Assembly (NCBI GenBank): GCA_023461135.1
Contig: JAEWNX010000256.1
Location: 1 to 8,590 of the forward strand
Length of the DNA stretch: 8,590 nt
Source of the DNA: Pseudomonadota bacterium
Lineage (GTDB): Bacteria > Pseudomonadota > Alphaproteobacteria > Caulobacterales > Aquidulcibacteraceae
Reading direction: 5' to 3'
Part shown: positions 1-7,300 of the stretch, in pieces
How the letters are laid out: every line of letters starts with the position of its first letter
How positions within the stretch are numbered: the first letter of the stretch is position 1
The notes under the pieces: generated by a model
The model's database searches: none
What the model saw: only the letters and a program-made list of their open reading frames with translations
What the model was told of the DNA's origin: nothing
Translations under genes and position numbers: made by a program

Positions 1-1034
1 CCGGGCGCGCGGCGGGCCGCCACCGCGACCGCGCAGGCAAGCGCGAGCGTGACGACTGCGCCTCCGCCAGCCAAGACGATCGAGTTCACAAACGGCCCCG
101 TGATGGCTTCGACATGCGGATGCAGCAACGCCAGCCGGGCCAGCCAGAACAGAGGTAAGGCTGCGCCGAACAGCACCAAGCACGTGCAAAACGCAAGCGC
201 CACGCCCGCCCACAACGGACCCAACTCATATCGCGGCAATGCCCGCCAGCGCGTGGAGGCGCCCGCGTAGGATGCGCGCCCGCGCGCCCACCGCTCGACG
301 ACAAGAAACACCAGGGCGGCGAGCAGCAGAGCGGCTGAAATCTGCAACGCTGCATGTAGCGCGCCATGCGCATACCAGGCGCGGAAGATCGCGGTGCTGA
401 GGGTTGTCAGTCCAAAATGCTGAGCCGCTCCGTAGTCCGCCGCGATTTCCATGCACGCCAGCGCGCCGCCCGCGGCGATCCCAGGCCGCGCCAGCGGCAG
501 CGCCACGCGCCAGAGAACATTCGATGGTTTCGCCCCCAGCGTGCGCGCCGCTTCAAGCGCACATGCGGATTGACTCACGAACGCCGCGCGCGCGGCGAGA
601 TAGACGTACGGGTAGAGCCCGATCGCGTAGATGAACACCGCGCCCGACAGGCCCCGAACTTCGACCGCACTGCCGTTCGCCCATGTCATGCCGGTGTAAG
701 CGTAGGCCAGCACATAGCTCGGCGCCGCCAGCGGCAGGACAAGCAGCCACTCGAAAAGGCTGCGGCCAGGAAATTGCGCAAGGCTCACCAGCCAGGCCGC
801 GGCCGCGCCGAACAGCACGGCGCCAGCCCCGCCCAGCGCGACCAGCGTAAATGTGCCCATCGCGCCGTCGCGCAACAGATCCGAGCCGAATGCCGCGCCA
901 GCACGATCCGGCGCCAGCGCCAGCGCAATCACAGCGATCGCCGGCGCCGCGAAGACAAGCGTCGCCAATGCCGCGGCGATGGCGACGCCGTCGACCGCGA
1001 TGCGTCGCGGCGAAGCAAGAGTGTCTAGCGCCAC
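1..1034 (-). CDS. fbpB: Fe(III) ABC transporter permease, FbpB class (3' end outside window)
   Basis: Inner-membrane channel subunit of a binding-protein-dependent importer, expected to pass Fe(III) from the periplasmic binding protein to the cytoplasm using a separate ATPase. Reading the minus strand from a GTG at 1034 gives 344 residues with no stop before the edge. A hydrophobic helix lies near residues 15-41. The first permease domain covers roughly 55-250, and its cytoplasmic EAA loop reads EAARTLGAKPSNVLWRVALP at 161-180, the ATPase docking signature. A second domain begins near 315 (FVNSIVLAGGGAVVTLALA), as in FbpB/ThiP-type permeases of about 500-550 residues with two fused domains, so roughly the last third is missing. 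The GTG overlaps the end of the binding-protein gene by 10 bases (stop at 1027-1025), implying translational coupling; an AGAGG lies a few bases upstream. No in-frame ATG offers a better start. The substrate is inferred from the neighbour; thiamine or another small ligand cannot be excluded from the permease alone. Confidence 0.9.
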   Translation of the reverse strand, partial: MALDTLASPRRIAVDGVAIAAALATLVFAAPAIAVIALALAPDRAGAAFGSDLLRDGAMGTFTLVALGGAGAVLFGAAAAWLVSLAQFPGRSLFEWLLVLPLAAPSYVLAYAYTGMTWANGSAVEVRGLSGAVFIYAIGLYPYVYLAARAAFVSQSACALEAARTLGAKPSNVLWRVALPLARPGIAAGGALACMEIAADYGAAQHFGLTTLSTAIFRAWYAHGALHAALQISAALLLAALVFLVVERWARGRASYAGASTRWRALPRYELGPLWAGVALAFCTCLVLFGAALPLFWLARLALLHPHVEAITGPFVNSIVLAGGGAVVTLALACAVAVAARRAP

Positions 1035-2056
1035 CCAACCTCTTCGAAAATGCGCGCAGCCTCCGCTTGATGCCGGCCCAGCGCGTCGAGCGGGATGTTC
1101 TCTTCCTTGAAGGCGCCGAGCGCGGCAAGCTCCGGCGCCGGCGAGATCGACGGCCGGATCGGGAATTCCGTGTTGAGCGGCGCGATCAGGTTCTGCGCCT
1201 GATCGCTCACGAGGAATTCCAGGAATTGCACCGCACTGTCGCGGCGCTTGCTGTGCCGCGTCACGCCGCCGCCGGAAATGTTGATGTGCGTGCCGGCGCC
1301 CGCCTGATCTGGGAACACAAGCCCAACCCGGTTGGCGGCTTCCCGCTCGGCTGCGTCTTCGGACTTCATCAGCCGCACCAAGTAATAATGGTTCACGAGC
1401 GTCGCTTGGGCCTCGCCCGCGGCCACGGCTTTGATCTGGTCCGTGTCGCTGCCTTGCGGATCGCGTACGAAGTTCGCGCGCACGCCCGCCGCCCACTGCC
1501 GCGCGTTGTCCGCCCCGAGGCGTTCGATGCGCGATGCGAGCGTCGAGAGTTGGTACGTGTTGGTGGAGGAACGCATCACGATCTGATTGCGGAAGCGTAC
1601 ATCGGCGAGGTCGTCATAGCTCGCGACTTGCTCGGGCTGCACGGCGTCCTTGCGATATACGATCACGCGCGCGCGTTTCGTGAATCCCCAGAACGCGCCC
1701 TCGGGATCGCGCAGATGCGCCGGCACGCCCTGTTCGAGCGCCTGCGTCGTCACGTTCTGCAAAAGGCCTGCGTCTTTCACGCGCCACAGATTGCCCGCGT
1801 CTGCGCTGATGAAGAGGTCGGCTTCCGTCGCATCGCCTTCGGCCCGGATGCGCTCGAGCAATTGCTCGGCGCTGCCCGTGAGGGCGCGCACGCGCACCCC
1901 GGTCGCCGCTTCGAACGCAGCGTAGAGCTGCCGGTCCGCATCATAGTGCCGGGCCGTATAGACGTTGACGTAGTTGTCGCCGCCGCCTGTTGGGCCGCAG
2001 GCGGCGAGCGCGGCGGCGGAGGCGCCAAGCAGAGCGAATGAACGTCGATTAAGCAG
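1025..2056 (-). CDS. fbpA: Fe(III)-binding periplasmic (lipo)protein of ABC importer, FbpA/FutA class
   Basis: Extracytoplasmic iron-binding protein that captures Fe(III) and delivers it to the FbpB-type permease. The frame gives 343 residues, normal for the family. The N-terminus reads NRRSFALLGA then LAAC (cysteine 20): a twin-arginine-like signal with a lipobox, so probably exported folded and lipid-anchored. Mature sequence starts NYVNVYTARHYDADRQLYAAF. Likely iron ligands are H37/Y38 (in YTARHY), Y168 (in TNTYQL) and the tandem Y224/Y225 (NHYYLVR). Their spacing resembles the tyrosine-rich FutA/Campylobacter FbpA class rather than the Haemophilus type (comparison from memory). No ATG, GTG or TTG lies in frame for about 100 bases upstream, and the first in-frame GTG (1897, codon 54) would remove the signal and first strand. 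The CTG at 2056, with GGGAGG five bases before it, is therefore the best start. The gene is first in an operon with fbpB (10-base overlap) and has a Fur-like box upstream. Family certain; exact start less so. Confidence 0.9.
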   Translation of the reverse strand: MLNRRSFALLGASAAALAACGPTGGGDNYVNVYTARHYDADRQLYAAFEAATGVRVRALTGSAEQLLERIRAEGDATEADLFISADAGNLWRVKDAGLLQNVTTQALEQGVPAHLRDPEGAFWGFTKRARVIVYRKDAVQPEQVASYDDLADVRFRNQIVMRSSTNTYQLSTLASRIERLGADNARQWAAGVRANFVRDPQGSDTDQIKAVAAGEAQATLVNHYYLVRLMKSEDAAEREAANRVGLVFPDQAGAGTHINISGGGVTRHSKRRDSAVQFLEFLVSDQAQNLIAPLNTEFPIRPSISPAPELAALGAFKEENIPLDALGRHQAEAARIFEEVGWR

Positions 2057-2061
2057 GGGAG

Positions 2062-2067
2062 CCTCCC
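2062..2067 (-). promoter_or_regulatory. Shine-Dalgarno GGGAGG that fixes the CTG start of fbpA
   Basis: On the minus strand GGGAGG is followed by five bases (CTCCC) and then CTG at 2056. It is a strong, well-spaced ribosome binding site with no ATG, GTG or TTG at the proper distance in the fbpA frame. It supports initiation at CTG, or a recent ATG-to-CTG change at that codon. Confidence 0.6.
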
Positions 2068-2077
2068 GGCCAGGAAG

Positions 2078-2094
2078 TTGCGAACCGTTCTCAA
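2078..2094. promoter_or_regulatory. Fur-box-like operator upstream of fbpA
   Basis: Read on the minus strand the site is TTGAGAACGGTTCGCAA, a 17-bp dyad (TTGxGAAC-G-GTTCxCAA) with one mismatched pair. It matches the classical Fur form TTGAGAATGATTCTCAA at 14 of 17 positions. It lies 22-38 bases before the proposed fbpA start. A TTGACC element on the minus strand (2121 to 2116) could be the -35 of the operon promoter; about 17 bases on, the -10 region would abut or overlap this dyad, a typical arrangement for iron-dependent repression. The -10 itself is not recognisable. Fur binding is inferred from sequence and from the iron-uptake gene it precedes; another Fur-family or Irr-type regulator is possible. 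Confidence 0.6.
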
Positions 2095-2140
2095 TTGCCC
2101 AGCAACCGGGACGAAGGTCAAGTGCAAGCGTAGGCGCGGC

Positions 2141-2169
2141 TTGACGCAGCCGGGAGCGGCCATCATGGT
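2141..2169 (+). promoter_or_regulatory. Possible tRNA-Val promoter
   Basis: TTGACG (2141-2146) is followed after 17 bases by CATGGT (2164-2169), giving an expected transcription start near 2176, about 19 bases before the mature tRNA. The -35 is good and the -10 is poor, which is common in high-GC alphaproteobacteria. The call rests on the -35 match and position only. Confidence 0.35.
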
Positions 2170-2194
2170 CCGCGCCCTCCGAGACCGGGGTTTC

Positions 2195-2269
<75 letters not shown>

Positions 2270-2288
2270 CCGCTTCTTAGCTCCAAAG

Positions 2289-3316
2289 ATGCTGGCGTTT
2301 CATTCATCCGACTCCGCGCTGCACGCGCCGCCGACATTCTTTCGGCGCGGGAAGCTTATCCCGGCGTTGGAGACGCCTGAGCGCTATTTCGTGCTGCGCG
2401 ACGCGCTGGCTGCGCACCAGACCTTACGCGAGGCGCCCGATCATGGCCTCGAGCCGATCGCCTCGGTCCACGGCGCCGGTTATTTGCGGTTTCTACAGAC
2501 AGCGTGGGAGCGCCGGGCCGAGCTTGATCCCGCCGCTGGGATTTGCTCGCCACGCAGTTCGCGCGCGCGGAAATGAGCAGGAAAAGCGAAGGCCTGATCA
2601 ATCAGCTTGGCTTCTTCACGTCCGATACGTCCACGCCAATACGAGCCGACACGTGGCGCGCAATCTATGGGGCAGCTCAGGCCGCCGTCGCGGCGGCTGA
2701 CGCGGCCCTAGCCAGTGGCGCGGCGTATGCGCTGTGCAGGCCGCCGGGTCATCATGCCTACGCCAATTGCGCGGGCGGCTTTTGCTATCTCAACAACACC
2801 GCGATCGCAGCGCAGCGCCTGCGCGCGACGACCGGCGCCCGTGTCGCCGTGCTGGATGTCGACGTGCACCACGGCAACGGCACGCAAGGCGTCTTCTATG
2901 CGCGCGACGACGTGCTCACGGTTTCGATCCATGCTGAGACGTCGAACTACTTTCCGCTGTTCGCCGGCTACGCTGATGAACGTGGCGAAGGCGCTGGCGC
3001 GGGCCATAACTTGAACCTGCCCCTGGCGCATGGCGCAGGCGACGAAGAGGTGCTCGCCGCCTTGTCAGTGGCGCTGCAGCAGATCATCGCCTTTGAGCCA
3101 GCAACGATCGTTGTCGCGCTCGGTCTGGACGCCGCGGCCGAGGATCCTCTCGGCGTGTTCAATGTCACGACGCAGGGCTTCGCGGAAATTGCGCGACGCA
3201 TCGCTGAGTTAGGTTTGCCATCGGCGCTCATCCAAGAAGGCGGCTATCTCTATCCCTCGCTGCCGCTGAACTTGGTGGCCTTCCTGAACGCGTTCGAGGC
3301 GCGGCCACGCCCCTGA
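2289..3316 (+). pseudogene. Histone-deacetylase-superfamily amidohydrolase (acetylpolyamine amidohydrolase type), frameshifted
   Basis: Zinc hydrolase family that removes acetyl groups from acetylated amines such as acetylpolyamines, or from acetyl-lysine. The reading is split. Residues 1-84 run from ATG 2289 in one frame (MLAFHSSDSALHAPPTFF to AELDPAAG), and homology continues from about 2540 in the next frame (DLLATQFARAEMSRK onward) to the TGA at 3314-3316. Restoring one base at the GGG run 2538-2540 gives a continuous 342-residue protein, the usual length. In that numbering the catalytic histidine pair is H155/H156 (PPGHHA), the zinc ligands are D192 and H194 (DVDVHHGNG) and D281 (GLDAAAEDPLG), and the transition-state tyrosine is Y320 (QEGGYLY). 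All are intact and downstream of the break. The first 84 residues hold the N-terminal fold, so neither fragment alone should be a normal enzyme. It could be a recent pseudogene or a one-base homopolymer error in the read. No clear ribosome site precedes 2289, so expression may depend on read-through from the tRNA. Confidence 0.85.
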
Positions 3317-3350
3317 CCGCCGGCGCACGGTTTGTCGACGCGATCCAGGC

Positions 3351-3371
3351 TTATATCGCTTTTCGATAAAA
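3351..3371. promoter_or_regulatory. Operator-like dyad 1, TATCG-N5-CGATA
   Basis: The core TATCG CTTTT CGATA (3354-3368) is a perfect inverted repeat with a 5-bp spacer. It extends outward with one mismatched pair to 21 bp (3351-3371). It is AT-rich within a GC-rich neighbourhood and sits between the deacetylase-family gene and the ABC exporter genes. A second copy of the same design lies 41 bp downstream (centre to centre). This is consistent with binding of a dimeric repressor; the regulator is not in the window and its family cannot be told from this alone. Confidence 0.5.
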
Positions 3372-3376
3372 TTTGC

Positions 3377-3382
3377 TTGACG
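3377..3382 (+). promoter_or_regulatory. Possible -35 element of the ABC exporter operon
   Basis: TTGACG is a good match to the alphaproteobacterial housekeeping -35. It lies between the two dyads. No convincing -10 is visible; at a 17-base spacing the -10 position (about 3400-3405) falls inside dyad 2, so a protein bound there would block the promoter. The call is tentative. Confidence 0.35.
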
Positions 3383-3392
3383 CGCCCTTTGG

Positions 3393-3411
3393 CATATTGA
3401 ATGTCGATATG
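3393..3411. promoter_or_regulatory. Operator-like dyad 2, CATATtG-N5-CGATATG
   Basis: CATATTG AATGT CGATATG is a 19-bp inverted repeat with 7-bp arms, one mismatch and the same 5-bp spacer as dyad 1. Both copies share the half-site CGATA. The shared architecture and the 41-bp centre spacing (about four helical turns) suggest both bind the same regulator on one face of the DNA. It lies 33 bases before the ATPase start. Confidence 0.5.
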
Positions 3412-3422
3412 AATGCCATCCC

Positions 3423-3442
3423 GGCGCGGCTTCCGCCGCGCC
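3423..3442 (+). other. Strong GC hairpin abutting the ABC ATPase start codon
   Basis: GGCGCGGC TTCC GCCGCGCC is a perfect 8-bp stem with a 4-base loop that ends two bases before the ATG at 3444. No T-run follows, so it is not a standard terminator. In RNA it would occupy the site where the ribosome binding sequence for 3444 should be. It may lower or gate translation, or indicate that the real start is the in-frame ATG at 3459. Confidence 0.5.
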
Positions 3443-3443
3443 A

Positions 3444-4334
3444 ATGAGCGGGGCCGCCATGCTGCAGATCGAGAACCTCACCCATCGCTATCCCAACGGC
3501 GTGGTGGCCCTGGACAACGCGACGTTGTCCATTGGGCCGGGGATGTTTGGCCTGCTCGGGCCGAACGGCGCGGGCAAGTCGACGCTCATGCGCGTGGTTG
3601 CGACCCTGCAGACGCCAAGCTCCGGCGCCGTCCGCTTTGGCGACATCGATGTCATCCGCGAGCCGGATCGGTTGCGTCAGACGCTCGGCTATCTGCCGCA
3701 GGATTTCGGCGTCTATCCGCGCGTCAACGCCGAAGCCATGCTCGATCACCTCGCCGTGCTGAAGGGCATCACCAATGGCAAAGAACGGCGCGACACGGTG
3801 CACGCGCTGCTCAACCAGGTAAATCTGTGGAACGTGCGCAAGAAAGCGCTTTCCGGTTACTCGGGCGGCATGCGCCAACGCTTCGGCATTGCGCAGGCGC
3901 TGTTGGGCCAACCGAAGCTCGTCATCGTTGACGAACCCACGGCGGGTCTCGATCCGGAAGAACGCAACCGCTTCCTCAATCTGCTCGCGGCGATCGGCGA
4001 TGAAGTCGTGGTGATCCTGTCCACGCACATCGTTGAAGACGTCGCGCAGCTCTGCCGGCACATGGCGATCCTCGCGGGAGGCAAGCTCGTGCGGCAAGGC
4101 GCGCCTGAAGAGCTGCGGCGCGAGATGCAGGGTAAGGTTTGGCGCGCCGTCATCGCGCGTGAAGCGTTGGAAGCTGCCCGGGGGCAGTACAGCGTCATTT
4201 CCGAGCGTCTCGTTGGCGGGCGCACGGTGATCCACGTGTTGTCGAACGCGCAGCCTGGGCCGGACTTCGCGCCGGTCGAAGGCGGTCTCGAAGACGTTTA
4301 CTTCTCCACGCTCGCCGCCGCGCGCGCAGCCTGA
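3444..4334 (+). CDS. ABC-2 type exporter ATP-binding protein
   Basis: Cytoplasmic ATPase expected to energise the membrane protein encoded 16 bases downstream. 296 residues, typical for ABC-2 export ATPases. Visible motifs: Walker A GPNGAGKST (39-47), Q-loop glutamine in YLPQDFG (Q86), signature LSGYSGG (136-142), Walker B LVIVDEP (159-165, catalytic E164), D-loop AGLD (167-170) and switch histidine H195 (STHIVED). All nucleotide-binding elements are intact. The C-terminal part, about 225-296, is the variable tail usual in this class (LEDVYF near 282-287). The ATG at 3444 has no ribosome site because the hairpin at 3423-3442 precedes it. The in-frame ATG at 3459 has a weak GAGCGGGG five bases upstream and begins MLQIENLTHRYPNG, which looks like a usual family start, so the protein may be five residues shorter. 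Probably regulated through the two upstream dyads. Substrate unknown. Confidence 0.95.
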   Translation: MSGAAMLQIENLTHRYPNGVVALDNATLSIGPGMFGLLGPNGAGKSTLMRVVATLQTPSSGAVRFGDIDVIREPDRLRQTLGYLPQDFGVYPRVNAEAMLDHLAVLKGITNGKERRDTVHALLNQVNLWNVRKKALSGYSGGMRQRFGIAQALLGQPKLVIVDEPTAGLDPEERNRFLNLLAAIGDEVVVILSTHIVEDVAQLCRHMAILAGGKLVRQGAPEELRREMQGKVWRAVIAREALEAARGQYSVISERLVGGRTVIHVLSNAQPGPDFAPVEGGLEDVYFSTLAAARAA

Positions 4335-4350
4335 TCGCGGGAGCGGCCCA

Positions 4351-7300
4351 ATGTTTCTCGACGTCGCCTCGTTCGAGCTGCGCTATCAGCTCAAAAGCCC
4401 GGTCCTCTGGATCACATTCCTTCTGTTTTTCTTGCTGACGTTCCTTGCGGTCACTGTACCGCAAGTGCAGATCGGCTCGGTCGGCAACGCCCACATCAAC
4501 GGCCCGTTCGCCATCACGCAGACCACCGGCATCATGGCCGTGTTTGCGCAGTTCGCCGTGGTGGCCTTCGTCGCCGGCGTTGTTATTCGTGACGCCGAGA
4601 CAGGTTTCGGCCCGATCATTCATGCGACGCGCGTGAAGAAGTTCGCTTATCTCTTCGGCCGCTTCGCCGGCGCGTTCCTGGCCTGCGTGATCGTGCTGAT
4701 GTCCGTGCCGTTCGCGATGATCATCGGCTCGTTCATGCCCTGGCTCGACGCCGAGCGGCTGGGACCGTTCGTCCCGTGGCACTACGCCTATGCCTTCTTG
4801 ATCGCAGGCGTGCCGACGCTCTTTCTTTGCGCGTCGCTGTTCTTCGCGCTGGCCACGGCGACCCGCTCGATGATGGCGAGTTATGTCGGCCTTGTCGGCT
4901 TTCTGGTACTTTACGTGGTCCTGAGCGCCGTGTTCGACCGGCCGCAGTACGAGGACATCACCGCGCTGCTTGAACCCTATGGCTTGGGCGCGCTGTTCCA
5001 AGAGACGCGATACTGGACAGCCGCGGACCGCAATACATTGCTCATTCCGCTGAGCGAGACCTATCTCGCCAACCGCGCGATCTGGCTGGGCGTCTCCGTG
5101 CTCGGGCTTGCCGGCGCCTACCTCATGTTCAGCTTCTCGACGAAAGGCGTGAAAAAGAAGCGCGCTATGAAGGAGGAGGAGTCGCGTGCGGCGCCGGTGC
5201 ACGTGCAAAACGCGGCGCGGCAAAATTTCGGCGGCGGCGCAGGTTTGACCCAGGTGTGGGCGCGTGCGCGGTTCGAAGCGGGTTATGTGCTCTCGAGCCC
5301 GGCTTTTTTCGTGCTGATGGCGATCGGCCTCTTTAATGCCGGCGGCGCGCTTTGGTTCGCTGACGAAGTCACCGGCAATCTCACGATTTATCCGGTCACG
5401 ATGGTGATGGCCCAAGTTCTGGCCGGCGCGTTCACCATTATCCCAGTCATCATCGCCACCTATTACGCAGGCGAACTGGTCTGGCGCGATCGCGAGAAGC
5501 GTCTGCACGAGATCATCGACTCAACGCCTGCGCGCGACTGGACCTTCGTCGCGCCCAAGGTCCTCGCCATCACCTTGGTGCTCGCTGCGACCATCGTCGT
5601 CGCGGTTTTGACAGGCATGCTGATTCAGGTGCTGAAGGGTTTCACGGCGATCGAGGTCGGCGACTATGTTTTCTGGTACGCGTTGCCGTCGCTGGTGTTC
5701 TGCTTCTGCATCGCGGCGCTTGCCGTGTTCTTCCAGGCCGTGTCCCCGCACAAGTTCGTCGGCTGGGGCCTGATGCTGCTGTACCTGATCGCGACGCTGG
5801 TGCTCAGCCAACTCGGTTTCGATCACAACATCTATCTCTACGCGACGTCGCCGGACATGCCGCTGTCGGAGATGAACGACAACGGCCTTTACTGGATCGG
5901 CGTTGCGTGGTTCCAGGCGTATTGGACCGTCTTCGCGCTGTTCCTGATCGTGCTGGCGTACTCGCTGTGGCGCCGCGGCGCCGATACGCGACTGTTGCCG
6001 CGTCTGCGCGCTTTGCCGCGGCGGCTTTCTGGTGTGGCGGGCGTCCTTGCCGCAACGCTGCTTGTCGTGTTCGCCGGGCTAGGGGGCTGGATCTACTACA
6101 ACACCAACGTGCTCAACGACTATCGGTCGAATGTCGGCACGGAGCGCTGGCTTGCGAATATGGAGCGCGCTCTGCTCCAGTACGAGAACGCGCCGCAACC
6201 GACGATCACAGACGTGACGCTGCGGGTGGACCTTTACCCGCGCCGCCAGCTCGCGGTGGCCGCCGGCACGTACGCGATCGAGAACCGGACCGCGGCGGCC
6301 CTCAATGAATTGCACCTGCTGTGGCCCGAGGATCTGGAGTTGGACCGCGTTGAGATCGACGGCGCGCAGCTCACCGAGGATTTCGCCGCGCGCAGCCCGG
6401 CCTTCCCGTATCAGATCTGGCGCTTCGCGACGCCGATGCAGCCAGGCGAGCGCCGCGAGATCCGCTTCACCACGCGCAACGAGCGTCGCGGCTTCCGCAC
6501 CAACAATGTGCTGACGCCGATCAACCGCAACGGCACGTTCGTCAACGACCGGGCGCTGGCGCCCGTGCTCGGGTTTGACCGCAGCATCCTCTTGCAGGAC
6601 CGCAACGTGCGCGCGCGCAACGGTTTGCCGCGCGAGCTCAGAATGGCCGGCCTGGAAGACGAGAGCGCGCGAGCGCACCATTATTTGCGCCACGACTCCG
6701 ATTGGGTGAACGCCGATATCACGGTGTCGACCGACGCCGGCCAGATTCCAATCGCCCCCGGCTATGTCGTCTCCGACGAAACCGCCGATGGGCGTCGCAC
6801 GACACGCTTCCGCACGGACGCGCCGATCATGCACTTCTTCTCGATCCAGTCGGCCGACTACGAGGTCGCGCGCGACCGTTGGAACGATGTCGATCTGACA
6901 ATCTATCACGACCGGCGTCACGCCTATAACGTGGAACGGATGTTCCGCGCGATGAAAGTGTCGTTCGACGTGTTCACGCGCGAGTTCTCGCCATTCCAGT
7001 TCCGGCAGATGCGCATCCTGGAGTTTCCCGCCTACGCGACGTTCGCGCAGTCGTTCGCCAATACGGTCCCGTATTCGGAAGGTCTGGGCTTTATCGCCCG
7101 TTTCGATGACGCCCGCGCGGCGCAAGAGACCGACAAGATCGACTATGTCACGTACGTCACGGCGCATGAAGTTGCGCACCAATGGTGGGCGCACCAATTG
7201 ATCGGCGCCGACATGCAGGGATCGACCATGCTGTCGGAGACGTTCGCGTCATACTCCGCTCTTCTGGTGATGGAGGAAATCTACGGTCCCGATCAGGTGC

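Noticed and set aside
553..1128. Minus-strand frame of 191 residues overlapping the permease gene
   Set aside because: Its composition is arginine- and glycine-rich. The adjacent frame reads a proper permease with an EAA loop starting at GTG 1034.
366..2041. Long plus-strand frames opposite the iron permease and binding-protein genes (for example 851-2041, 396 residues)
   Set aside because: They are arginine-rich with no recognisable motif, and the minus strand carries clear FbpA and FbpB sequences. They are GC-driven antisense shadows.
2530..2550. Programmed -1 frameshifting at the deacetylase break
   Set aside because: The zero-frame sequence around GGG ATT does not form an X-XXY-YYZ slippery site, and no stimulatory stem is evident. 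A one-base deletion or read error is simpler.
4195..7197. Minus-strand frames of 437 and 372 residues under the ABC/M1 gene
   Set aside because: They are rich in His, Arg and Glu and lack hydrophobic core patterns. The plus frame encodes a full motif-bearing protein.
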